Part shown: piece after piece, positions 49,417 to 56,675 of the stretch
Layout: the number at the start of each line of letters is the position of its first letter
How positions within the stretch are numbered: position 1 is the first letter of the stretch
DNA from: Bacteroidaceae bacterium
GTDB lineage: Bacteria; Bacteroidota; Bacteroidia; Bacteroidales; Bacteroidaceae
NCBI GenBank assembly: GCA_017503235.1
Contig: JAFVTL010000086.1
Span: 1-59,305 of the forward strand
Length of the DNA: 59,305 nucleotides
Reading direction: 5' to 3'
Program-made: the position numbers and the translations under genes
The notes under the pieces: generated by a model
Database searches by the model: none
What the model saw: the letters and a program-made list of their open reading frames with translations, nothing else
Told to the model about the DNA's origin: nothing

Positions 49417-50418
49417 TCAAAACGGAAAAGTATTCAACATCACGATGCCATATACGATTGCCGCCAACCAGAGGATGAAGAGTATCAGTCTTGCTACAAC
49501 TGACATCGGTTTCTCCTGGGTAAGGGCATGAATCAGCGCGAATACAGGGATACCAATCGCCAGGATTCCGCTCAGCGAAAGAAGACTCAGTTGGGTCATC
49601 GGCATGGCCTGTATAGCCGGCAAGGCTTGGGCAGGAACCATTTCCCAAATGATGGACGGAATGGAAGCAAAGAGTCCCAATCCAGCCAGCACAAATGCGA
49701 AACAGATGGTCAAGACAACGAAAATGACAGGTATGAAGATGACAGCCAGCGAAATCAACAGGAAGTAAATGAGGAAGGTACATACCTTCACGATGCCTTC
49801 ACCGATTTTCAGCAACGTAGACTTCGGAGCTTGTGCCTGAAGGTCATCCCCTTCTCTACCATGTTCATGGGTCACGGTCTTGCCGATATTCTCCACATTG
49901 ACCTTCATGCCACGCATCGACAACTTTTCAGAAGCAGTCATAGCCTGAGGAATGACCATCCAGGCAATGATATAAGCCAACACGGCACCTTGTACAAAGA
50001 AGCTGATGAGCAGAACCATCAGGCGCACCAGGGTGACATCCCAATCGAAATAGGCTGCCAAGCCCGAGCAAACGCCACCGAATACCTTGTGCTCTGTGTC
50101 GCGAAACAAACGCTTGATGGGCTTCTCTTCTTCGCTCTCAACCGTTTCTTCCTTCTCGCCGGTCAGTTCTTCCAGCTTGCCCACCTGTGCGATGATTTCT
50201 TCCACATCGCTCATGGTGATGACTTGTTTGCGGTCGTTCAGACGTTCACTGAAGAGTTCGGAAATGCGCAGTTCAATGTCGTGGACGATTTCTTCGCCTC
50301 CCTCCTCTTTCTTGAAATGAGCGCGAAGGTTGTTCAAATATTTGTCGAGCAGTTCGTAGGCATTGTCATCAATGTGATAGACAAGTCCTCCTAAGTTGAT
50401 GTTATAAGTTTTGTTCAT
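49417..50418 (-). CDS. PspC-domain envelope protein with extra membrane region
   Basis: A 333-residue protein. Residues 1-95 form a charged soluble N-terminal domain (MNKTYNINLGGLVYHIDDNAYELLDKYLNNLRAHF), which occurs in other Bacteroidetes PspC proteins. The PspC domain lies at about 104-165 (LFRDTEHKVFGGVCSGLAAYFDWDVTLVRLMVLLISFFVQGAVLAYIIAWMVIP). Five or so further membrane helices follow to the end. The padR-type gene directly upstream overlaps its start by 4 bases (ATGA), so a padR-pspC operon is likely. The small PspC gene lies further down on the same strand. Function is envelope-stress related by family. Confidence 0.87.
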   Translation of the reverse strand: MNKTYNINLGGLVYHIDDNAYELLDKYLNNLRAHFKKEEGGEEIVHDIELRISELFSERLNDRKQVITMSDVEEIIAQVGKLEELTGEKEETVESEEEKPIKRLFRDTEHKVFGGVCSGLAAYFDWDVTLVRLMVLLISFFVQGAVLAYIIAWMVIPQAMTASEKLSMRGMKVNVENIGKTVTHEHGREGDDLQAQAPKSTLLKIGEGIVKVCTFLIYFLLISLAVIFIPVIFVVLTICFAFVLAGLGLFASIPSIIWEMVPAQALPAIQAMPMTQLSLLSLSGILAIGIPVFALIHALTQEKPMSVVARLILFILWLAAIVYGIVMLNTFPF

Positions 50419-50756
50419 GGAAGTAAGTTTTGAGTTCGTTTTAAATGATTTACCGTATTTGCCAATTCGCTCCAGGCTTCTTCAAGTCCTTGAAGGAAGG
50501 CTTCCCCTTCAGTGGTGAGTGTGTAGTACTTACGTGGCGGACCTTGTGTGGATTCCACCCATTCGTAAGCCAGGAGATTGTCGTTCTTCAGACGCGTGAG
50601 CAGTGGATAGAGTGTACCTTCCACCACAATCAGATGAGCTTCCTTCAGTTTCAGGATAATGTCTGAAGCATACGACGCTTCTCGGTGCAAAAGCAGAAGA
50701 ATGCAATATTCCAGCATCCCCTTTCGCATTTGTGATCGTACATTGTCTACATTCAT
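50415..50756 (-). CDS. PadR-family transcriptional regulator
   Basis: A 113-residue winged-helix repressor of the PadR type: MRKGMLEYCILLLLHREASYASDIILKL (helices 1-2), the recognition region with EGTLYPLLTRLKNDNLL, and the wing and tail YEWVESTQGPPRKYYTLTTEGEAFLQ, then a short C-terminal helix. In this family the short C-terminal form (PadR-s2) represses its own operon and responds to small molecules or stress. It overlaps the pspC gene by 4 bases and has an inverted repeat over its promoter, which fits self-repression. Confidence 0.93.
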   Translation of the reverse strand: MNVDNVRSQMRKGMLEYCILLLLHREASYASDIILKLKEAHLIVVEGTLYPLLTRLKNDNLLAYEWVESTQGPPRKYYTLTTEGEAFLQGLEEAWSELANTVNHLKRTQNLLP

Positions 50757-50782
50757 AATTTACCTTTTTACTTTGTATGGCA

Positions 50783-50825
50783 CAAATGTATGCTAAATTG
50801 TAGTACCTTGCAATACATAGTACTA
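50783..50825 (-). promoter_or_regulatory. Promoter of padR-pspC with a candidate operator
   Basis: On the minus strand ATTG (50811-50814), 20 bases, TACATTTG (50783-50790). An inverted repeat TAGTAC (50801-50806) ... GTACTA (50820-50825) spans the -33 element, and ATGTA/TACAT words, known from PadR-type operators, lie at 50786-50790 and 50813-50818. Suits autoregulation. Confidence 0.55.
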
Positions 50826-50885
50826 TTATTTTACAACATTTAACAAAAAAGTAAGGATTGAGGGGTGTTTATCCATCGCATTATC

Positions 50886-50893
50886 TATCTTTG
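50886..50893 (+). promoter_or_regulatory. -7 element before the acetyltransferase gene
   Basis: TATCTTTG, 63 bases before the ATG at 50957. No fitting -33 was seen at 19-21 bases. Confidence 0.45.
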
Positions 50894-50956
50894 TAAATCA
50901 AATTAAGACAATTTACTTATCGATACAATACCCGATTAACAAAAACAGAAGTTATT

Positions 50957-51454
50957 ATGTTTGAAATAAGAAAAGCAACCCTCGACGACCTCTCCACCAT
51001 ACGAAGTCTGGCTGATATAGTCTTCCCCCACACCTATCGGGAAATCCTCTCACCGGAGCAGTTGGATTACATGATGGACTGGATGTATTCGGATGAAAGC
51101 CTTCGCCGACAGATGATAGCCGAAGGACACCTTTATTATATAGCCTATAAAGAAGGAGAACCGGTGGGTTATGTATCCATCCAGCCCGAGGGCGAGCATA
51201 CATTTCACCTTCAGAAAATCTATGTCCTCCCCTCTTGTCAAGGTTGCCACATCGGGAAGCGGTTATTTGAAAAGGCAATTCAAGTCATCAAGGAAATACA
51301 TCCCGGACCTTGTCAGATGCGCTTGAATGTGAACCGCAACAACAAGGCAGTGACGTTCTATGAACGTTTAGGCATGAAAAAAGTCGCACAAGGCGACTTC
51401 CCGATTGGGAATGGTTACTATATGAATGATTACATCATGGGGTTGGATATTTGA
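50957..51454 (+). CDS. GNAT-family N-acetyltransferase
   Basis: A 165-residue acetyl-CoA-dependent transferase. The opening MFEIRKATLDDLSTIRSLADIVFPHTY is typical of the small soluble GNAT group; motif A is LQKIYVLPSCQGCHIGKRLFEKAIQV (Q-x-x-G-x-G/H loop), and motif B is MRLNVNRNNKAVTFYERLGMKK. The substrate is unknown. It is a single gene, convergent with the DUF4301 gene, and a hairpin lies between the two stops. Confidence 0.9.
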   Translation: MFEIRKATLDDLSTIRSLADIVFPHTYREILSPEQLDYMMDWMYSDESLRRQMIAEGHLYYIAYKEGEPVGYVSIQPEGEHTFHLQKIYVLPSCQGCHIGKRLFEKAIQVIKEIHPGPCQMRLNVNRNNKAVTFYERLGMKKVAQGDFPIGNGYYMNDYIMGLDI

Positions 51455-51460
51455 TTAGCC

Positions 51461-51503
51461 AAAAAAGAAACGGCTCCACCACTTATAAAAGGATGGAGCC
51501 GTT
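51461..51503. terminator. Terminator between the acetyltransferase and DUF4301 genes
   Basis: AACGGCTCCA (51469-51478) and TGGAGCCGTT (51494-51503) pair perfectly over 10 bp. On the minus strand it is followed by TTTCTTTTTT, so it ends the DUF4301 transcript best. Confidence 0.8.
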
Positions 51504-51518
51504 ATTGGTTTCAGTCAA

Positions 51519-53036
51519 TTATTGGTGTTGTTCACGAAGCAAGTCATTGACTGTCTTCACCGGATTGAATGTACCCAGAGGCACTTCAACGAAGATAGTC
51601 GACCAATCGCTCATGGCACCGTTCCACAAGCCTGGGAGTTCGAGTGCCTTCAGTTCCTTGCCACTCTTCGACTTGTAGGAGATGAAGCCGGTTGCCTTGT
51701 CCACATAGTCTACCAAGTTGAACTTTTCACCCTTGTAGTTGCGTACGGCGCAAACCAAGTCTACCGGGTTGAAGTGGGTACCCTTTTCGAACATCGCCTT
51801 CTTTTCAGGGTCCTTCATGTCAATCTGTGAGCTTTCAAGAATCTGCAAAGAGATAGTTCCATCCGGATTATAAGCCAGGAACGGACCACCACCCGGTTCG
51901 CCCACATTCTTAACCATACCGCAGACACGCATCGGACGGTTCAGCTTCTTACGCAAGTAGATAACCAATTCGGCATCTTCCAAATCCTTGATGTCATTCT
52001 TGCGGCAGCAGAGGTTCTGCTGTACGAAGCGGATGATTTCTTCCAACTGTTCGTGAGTGTACTTGCCGCCATCCAGCAGTTCGAGGTATTCGAAAGCCTT
52101 CTTCTGAAGTGTTACCAACACACCAGCAATGAGCTTCTTATAAGTCACGGTTTCATCCTTCAGACGGTCGGGCACTACATTGTCAATGTTCTTGATGAAC
52201 ACAATGTCAGCATCCAGGTCGTTCAAGTTTTCAATCAAGGCACCATGACCACCCGGACGGAACAACAACTTGCCATTGTCGCGGAAAGGCTTGTTTTCCA
52301 TATCAGCTGCGATAGTGTCAGTGCTTGGCTTCTGTTCAGAGAAGGACACCTTGTATTCAATGCCATACTTTTGGGCATATTCAGCCACCTTTTCATCTAC
52401 CAGTTGCTTGAAGAGTTCGCGATGCTCAGTAGAAACGGTAAAGTGTACATTCACCTGACCAGTCTTACCTGCAGCATAGAGAGCACCTTCCACCAGATGT
52501 TCTTCCAACGGAGTGCGGACACCATTTTCATAGCTATGGAACTTCAGCAAGCCCTTAGGCAAAGCACCATAATTCAAACCAGCACTTTCGAGCAAATTGG
52601 CAACGACAGCCTTGTAGTTACCTTCAGCCATCAAAGCGTCAATACCCTTGCCATTGTTCTTTTCGCAAGCAGCGTTCAAGTCGGCAAAGAAAGCGAAATT
52701 ATGTACGTTGTCGAAGAATTTCTTTTCAAAAGCATTGGTCGGTACGTCATAGTCAGCACCCAGGAATTCAAACATATCCTTGAACATACGGCTGGCAGCT
52801 CCTGATGCCGGAACAAACTTCACGATGGTCTTTTCGCCCTGCTTGTAAGCATCCCATGCCTGCAGATAGGCGTCAATTTCATCACCTTGCGGTGCCAAGA
52901 TGCCTTTTTCAATCGAAGCGGCTCCATCCAATTGGAGGAAAGGGAAACCCTTTTCAAAGCAAGCCAACTGTTCGGCAATCTGTGATTCTGAAATACCTTT
53001 CTTTTCTAACAAGATCTTGTCTTCAGGTGTAATCAT
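51519..53036 (-). CDS. DUF4301 family protein
   Basis: A 505-residue cytosolic protein that looks like DUF4301, a family largely confined to Bacteroidetes. Visible marks are KIVKFVPASGAASRMFKDMFEFL-like FVPASGAASRM (phosphate-loop look), LLFRPGGHGALIENLNDLDADIVFIKNIDNVVPD, and PMRVCGMVKNVGEPGGGPF. The GGHGALI and ...IKNIDN wording resembles nucleotidyltransferase or UDP-sugar pyrophosphorylase folds, so it may bind a nucleotide sugar; that is inference. Its N-terminus (TPEDKILLEKKGISESQIAEQL) is helical. Single gene with a terminator, divergent from rel. Confidence 0.78.
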   Translation of the reverse strand: MITPEDKILLEKKGISESQIAEQLACFEKGFPFLQLDGAASIEKGILAPQGDEIDAYLQAWDAYKQGEKTIVKFVPASGAASRMFKDMFEFLGADYDVPTNAFEKKFFDNVHNFAFFADLNAACEKNNGKGIDALMAEGNYKAVVANLLESAGLNYGALPKGLLKFHSYENGVRTPLEEHLVEGALYAAGKTGQVNVHFTVSTEHRELFKQLVDEKVAEYAQKYGIEYKVSFSEQKPSTDTIAADMENKPFRDNGKLLFRPGGHGALIENLNDLDADIVFIKNIDNVVPDRLKDETVTYKKLIAGVLVTLQKKAFEYLELLDGGKYTHEQLEEIIRFVQQNLCCRKNDIKDLEDAELVIYLRKKLNRPMRVCGMVKNVGEPGGGPFLAYNPDGTISLQILESSQIDMKDPEKKAMFEKGTHFNPVDLVCAVRNYKGEKFNLVDYVDKATGFISYKSKSGKELKALELPGLWNGAMSDWSTIFVEVPLGTFNPVKTVNDLLREQHQ

Positions 53037-53145
53037 AATAAGAAGATTTTAATGGTTATTTTAAAATATTTGTTTCAAATTACGTTAATTGCTCAAAAAT
53101 ACAAAAAAATAGGATTATACAACCTAAAAAGATAAAAGAAAAAGC

Positions 53146-53153
53146 TATCTTTA
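53146..53153 (+). promoter_or_regulatory. -7 element before the Rel gene
   Basis: TATCTTTA, 25 bases before the ATG at 53179, one base off the consensus. No clear -33. Confidence 0.4.
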
Positions 53154-53178
53154 CCCAAAAGAATTTGAAAAAGAACTT

Positions 53179-55389
53179 ATGGAGTCCATATATTTTACTT
53201 CTGAAGAGCGGAAACAAATTACCTTATTATATAAAAGGCTTTTCCGCCTTTCTGGAGACACCTTGCAGAAGGATGACTGCCGCAAATTGAAGGATTGCCT
53301 GATTAAGGCTTACCCGAAAGGGGAAATTCCACGCAATTGCTTTGGCATGAATTCCGTCATCAAAAGCCTTCAGACGTCCATTATCATCGCCGAAGAAATC
53401 GGAATGAAGCGTGCGTCCGTATTGGGCATCATGCTTCATGAACCTGTTCAGTACGGCATGCTCCAACTGAATGAGATTGAAGAATCGTTTGGCAGCGATG
53501 TGGCCGGCATCATTCGTGGACTGGTGCGAATCAATGAGCTCTATGCCAAGAGCCCGACCATCGAGTCCGAGAACTTCCGCAACCTCCTCCTCTCCTTTGC
53601 CGAGGACATGCGTGTGATATTGATTATGATTGCCGACCGTGTGAACCTGATGCGTCAGATAAAGGACGCTGAGGATGACGAAGCCCGCCAGCGTATTTCC
53701 TATGAATCGGCCTATCTCTATGCACCTCTGGCTCACAAACTTGGCTTGTACAAGCTGAAGTCCGAGCTCGAGGACTTGTCCTTGAAATATACCGAAAAGG
53801 AAGTTTACTACCACATCAAGGAAAAGCTCAATGCCACCAAGGCAGCCCGCGACAAATACATAGCCGCCTTCATCGCTCCTATCCAGCAAAAACTGGAAGA
53901 GGTAGGCTTGAAGTTCCACATGAAAGGGCGCACCAAGTCCATCCACTCCATCTATCAGAAGATGAAGAAACAGAAATGTCCGTTCGAAGGCGTATACGAC
54001 CTGTTTGCTATCCGCATCATTCTCGATTCGCAGTTGGAAAAGGAGAAACAGGAATGCTGGCAGGTCTATTCCATCATTACGGATATGTATATGCCCAATC
54101 CGAAGCGCTTGCGCGACTGGCTCAGTGTGCCCAAGAGCAATGGCTACGAATCCTTGCACACCACTGTCATGGGGCCTGAAGGCAAATGGGTGGAAGTGCA
54201 GATTCGAACCGAGCGCATGGATGACATCGCCGAAAGAGGGTTTGCCGCCCACTGGCGATACAAGGGTGTAAAGGGGGAAAGCGGCTTGGACGAATGGCTG
54301 ACCAACATCCGCGAGGCATTGGAACATGCAGACAATGACCTTGAAGTGATGGATCAGTTCAAACTGGAACTGTATGAAGATGAAGTATTTGTGTTCACTC
54401 CGAAAGGCGACTTGTACAAGTTGGCCAAAGGGGCGACCGTTCTCGACTTCGCCTTCTCCATTCACACCAAGTTGGGCTGCAAGTGCATCGGTGCCAAAGT
54501 GAATGGTAAGAATGTACAGCTGCGACAGACCCTCAATTCGGGTGACCAGGTAGAGATTATGACTTCCAATTCGCAGACTCCCAAGCGCGACTGGTTGAAC
54601 ATCGTCACTACCTCGAAGGCGCGTTCAAAGATACGTCAGGCACTGAAGGAAATCGAAGCCCGACAAACGGAATTTGCCAAAGAAACCATCGAGCGGAAGT
54701 TCAAGAACCGCAAGCTGGAATACGATGAAGCCATCATGATGCGGCTCATCAAGAAATTGGGATACAAGACCGTAACCGACTTCTACCAGGACATTGCCAT
54801 CGAAAAGCTGGATGTGAACTGTATCCTTGACAAGTTCACCGAACTGAAGAAGAAGGAAACAGAAAGCCGCGAGGACATCACCTATCGCAGTGCCGAGAAC
54901 TATAGCATCCAGCAGCCTGTCGACGACAAGCTGTTCAAGGATGATGTGCTGGTTATCGACCAGAACCTCAAGGGATTGGACTTCAAGCTCGCCAAATGTT
55001 GCAACCCCATCTATGGCGACGATGTATTCGGGTTTGTAACCATCACTGGCGGCATCAAGATTCACCGCGAGGACTGTCCGAATGCACGTGAAATGAAAGC
55101 CCGCTTCGGCTATCGCATTGTGAAAGCACGCTGGGCAGGCAAGAGTCAAGGAAGACAATATCCCATCAACTTGCGCATTGTGGGACACGACGACATCGGC
55201 ATTGTGACGAACATCACCTCCATCATCAACAAGGAAACCGGCATCCAGCTGCGCTCCATCAACATCAACTCCAACGACGGCCTGTTCTCAGGGGTGCTGA
55301 CTGTCATGGTGGACGATACCGCCAAGCTCGAAGCACTTATCCGCAAGCTGCGAACCGTCAAGGGAGTGAAACAAATAGACAGAGGATAA
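53179..55389 (+). CDS. RelA/SpoT-family (p)ppGpp synthetase
   Basis: Long Rel protein of 736 residues with HD, synthetase, TGS, Zn-finger and ACT domains. The HD region is worn: the metal and base positions that read HDxxED in active hydrolases here read LHEPVQY (His87, Glu88), and the ADRLHNMR site reads ADRVNLMR, so the hydrolase is probably weak or lost. The synthetase shows YDLFAIRI, RLRDWLSVPKSNGYESLHTTV (the RxKD-type variant of bifunctional Rel, R310 to D313) and VEVQIRTERMD. TGS is FVFTPKGDLYKL, the zinc motif KCCNPIYGDDV and HREDCPN, and ACT ends the chain. Probably the main alarmone synthetase. Confidence 0.93.
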   Translation: MESIYFTSEERKQITLLYKRLFRLSGDTLQKDDCRKLKDCLIKAYPKGEIPRNCFGMNSVIKSLQTSIIIAEEIGMKRASVLGIMLHEPVQYGMLQLNEIEESFGSDVAGIIRGLVRINELYAKSPTIESENFRNLLLSFAEDMRVILIMIADRVNLMRQIKDAEDDEARQRISYESAYLYAPLAHKLGLYKLKSELEDLSLKYTEKEVYYHIKEKLNATKAARDKYIAAFIAPIQQKLEEVGLKFHMKGRTKSIHSIYQKMKKQKCPFEGVYDLFAIRIILDSQLEKEKQECWQVYSIITDMYMPNPKRLRDWLSVPKSNGYESLHTTVMGPEGKWVEVQIRTERMDDIAERGFAAHWRYKGVKGESGLDEWLTNIREALEHADNDLEVMDQFKLELYEDEVFVFTPKGDLYKLAKGATVLDFAFSIHTKLGCKCIGAKVNGKNVQLRQTLNSGDQVEIMTSNSQTPKRDWLNIVTTSKARSKIRQALKEIEARQTEFAKETIERKFKNRKLEYDEAIMMRLIKKLGYKTVTDFYQDIAIEKLDVNCILDKFTELKKKETESREDITYRSAENYSIQQPVDDKLFKDDVLVIDQNLKGLDFKLAKCCNPIYGDDVFGFVTITGGIKIHREDCPNAREMKARFGYRIVKARWAGKSQGRQYPINLRIVGHDDIGIVTNITSIINKETGIQLRSININSNDGLFSGVLTVMVDDTAKLEALIRKLRTVKGVKQIDRG

Positions 55390-55395
55390 ACCACT

Positions 55396-55758
55396 ATGAA
55401 CGAACTGAAAAAGAGAATCAAAAGCTTTGGCTATGCCTTCAAGGGGATAGCCAGCCTGCTGAAAAAGGAACACAATGCATGGATTCATTGTCTGGCCATT
55501 GTGGTGGTCACTTCATTGGGATTTTATTTCCACATCACCCCCACCGAATGGTGCATTGTCTTGCTCTGCTTTGGCATGGTACTGGCGGCAGAAGGCTTCA
55601 ATACAGCCATTGAACGGCTGGTCGACCTGGTTTCTCCCGAGCGTCATCCGGTTGCCGGCGATGTGAAAGATGTAGCCGCAGGAGCCGTTCTGATATGCGC
55701 CATTGCTGCTGCCATCATCGGTTGTATCATCTTCCTCCCCTATCTGCTGAACTGTTAA
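55396..55758 (+). CDS. dgkA: Diacylglycerol kinase DgkA-like
   Basis: A 120-residue integral membrane kinase of the prokaryotic DgkA/undecaprenol-kinase family. It has an amphipathic start (KKRIKSFGYAFKGIASLLKKEHNAWIH), three membrane helices, and the catalytic signature AAEGFNTAIERLVDLVSPERHPVAGDVKDVAAGAVL, with the active-site Glu, Asn and Asp in place. Members recycle diacylglycerol or make undecaprenyl phosphate. It follows rel by 6 bases, so the two are likely one transcript. Confidence 0.93.
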   Translation: MNELKKRIKSFGYAFKGIASLLKKEHNAWIHCLAIVVVTSLGFYFHITPTEWCIVLLCFGMVLAAEGFNTAIERLVDLVSPERHPVAGDVKDVAAGAVLICAIAAAIIGCIIFLPYLLNC

Positions 55759-55806
55759 TTTACATTTATTACCAGTTGGGAATGACACTTGTTAGGAAAT
55801 ATTGAT

Positions 55807-55814
55807 TATCTTTG
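55807..55814 (+). promoter_or_regulatory. -7 element before the DUF1573 gene
   Basis: TATCTTTG, 26 bases before the ATG at 55841. Confidence 0.5.
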
Positions 55815-55840
55815 CCCTGTAATCTAAAAAAGGAAACAAC

Positions 55841-56245
55841 ATGAAAAAGATATTATTTACCCTATTGTTGATGGTAGTGGGTTTGAACGCCTATGCTACC
55901 CAACCGGAAGACGGAAAGGCTGAAATCACTTTTGAAAAGGTCAGCCACGACTTTGGTACATTCTCGGAAGATGCACCGGTTGTACATTGCACATTCAAGT
56001 TTACCAACACGGGCGATGCACTGCTCGTTATCCATCAGGCTATTGCATCCTGTGGTTGTACAGTACCTGAATATCCCAAGGAACCCATCAAACCGGGTGA
56101 AGGTGGCGAAATAAAGGTTACTTATAACGGCGCAGGAAAGTTCCCTGGAAAGTTCAAGAAGTCCATTACTATCCGCACCAATGGCAAGCATGAAATTGTC
56201 CGACTGGTGGTACAAGGTGACATGACTCCGGGCACAGCCAAGTAA
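55841..56245 (+). CDS. Secreted DUF1573 protein
   Basis: A 134-residue exported protein: signal peptide MKKILFTLLLMVVGLNAYA, then one Ig-like DUF1573 domain (ITFEKVSHDFGTFSEDAPVVHCTFKFTNTGDALLVIHQAIASCGCTVPEYPKEPIKPGEGGEIKVTYN). The SCGCTVP cysteine pair is the family signature. No lipobox is seen, so it is periplasmic or secreted. The role of the family is unknown. Its own promoter and terminator make it a single gene. Confidence 0.92.
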   Translation: MKKILFTLLLMVVGLNAYATQPEDGKAEITFEKVSHDFGTFSEDAPVVHCTFKFTNTGDALLVIHQAIASCGCTVPEYPKEPIKPGEGGEIKVTYNGAGKFPGKFKKSITIRTNGKHEIVRLVVQGDMTPGTAK

Positions 56246-56271
56246 ACGAATAATCTACTACAGAAAATTTT

Positions 56272-56300
56272 AAGATGCACTTCGGTGCATCTTTTTTTTG
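56272..56300 (+). terminator. Terminator of the DUF1573 gene
   Basis: AAGATGCAC, loop TTCG, GTGCATCTT, then T7: a perfect 9-bp stem with a UUCG-type tetraloop and a T run. Textbook intrinsic terminator 26 bases after the stop. Confidence 0.95.
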
Positions 56301-56434
56301 TACCTTACAAATGGGTCATTCATTCACTCATTTATGTTAACAGCATCCGATATCTTTTGCCGAATTTTGCATCCGAATGATTTCAATACTCTATGACACC
56401 CACCATTGAATAGCTGTTCAAAAATACTGTTGAC

Positions 56435-56575
56435 ATGAAAATAGACAAGTCATTAATCTATGTATTACTTGGTTGTATCACACTCCATTTATTGGTTACA
56501 ACCCCCTTAGCGAAAGTATCCAGTTTCGTCGCCATCGTCATGTGTGTGTCGGCTATATTGACGGATTATCTTTAA
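56435..56575 (+). CDS. Possible small membrane protein, 46 residues
   Basis: Reads MKIDKSLIYVLLGCITLHLL, then a short break and SSFVAIVMCVSAILTDYL. Two short hydrophobic helices and no charged core suggest a membrane peptide. No family is recognised. Another frame (56473-56664) overlaps but lacks a membrane pattern and looks less likely. The OPT gene starts 100 bases on. Evidence is mostly composition. Confidence 0.35.
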   Translation: MKIDKSLIYVLLGCITLHLLVTTPLAKVSSFVAIVMCVSAILTDYL

Positions 56576-56623
56576 ATATTGGAATAATCCTGCTCCAAAC
56601 CTTCGTTTTTGTTAAGAATTCGT

Positions 56624-56631
56624 TATTTTTG
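56624..56631 (+). promoter_or_regulatory. -7 element before the OPT transporter gene
   Basis: TATTTTTG, 44 bases before the ATG at 56676. The -33 is unclear. Confidence 0.4.
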
Positions 56632-56675
56632 TATGTTTTACCGACGGTGAACATAATCATATAAATCGAAATAAC

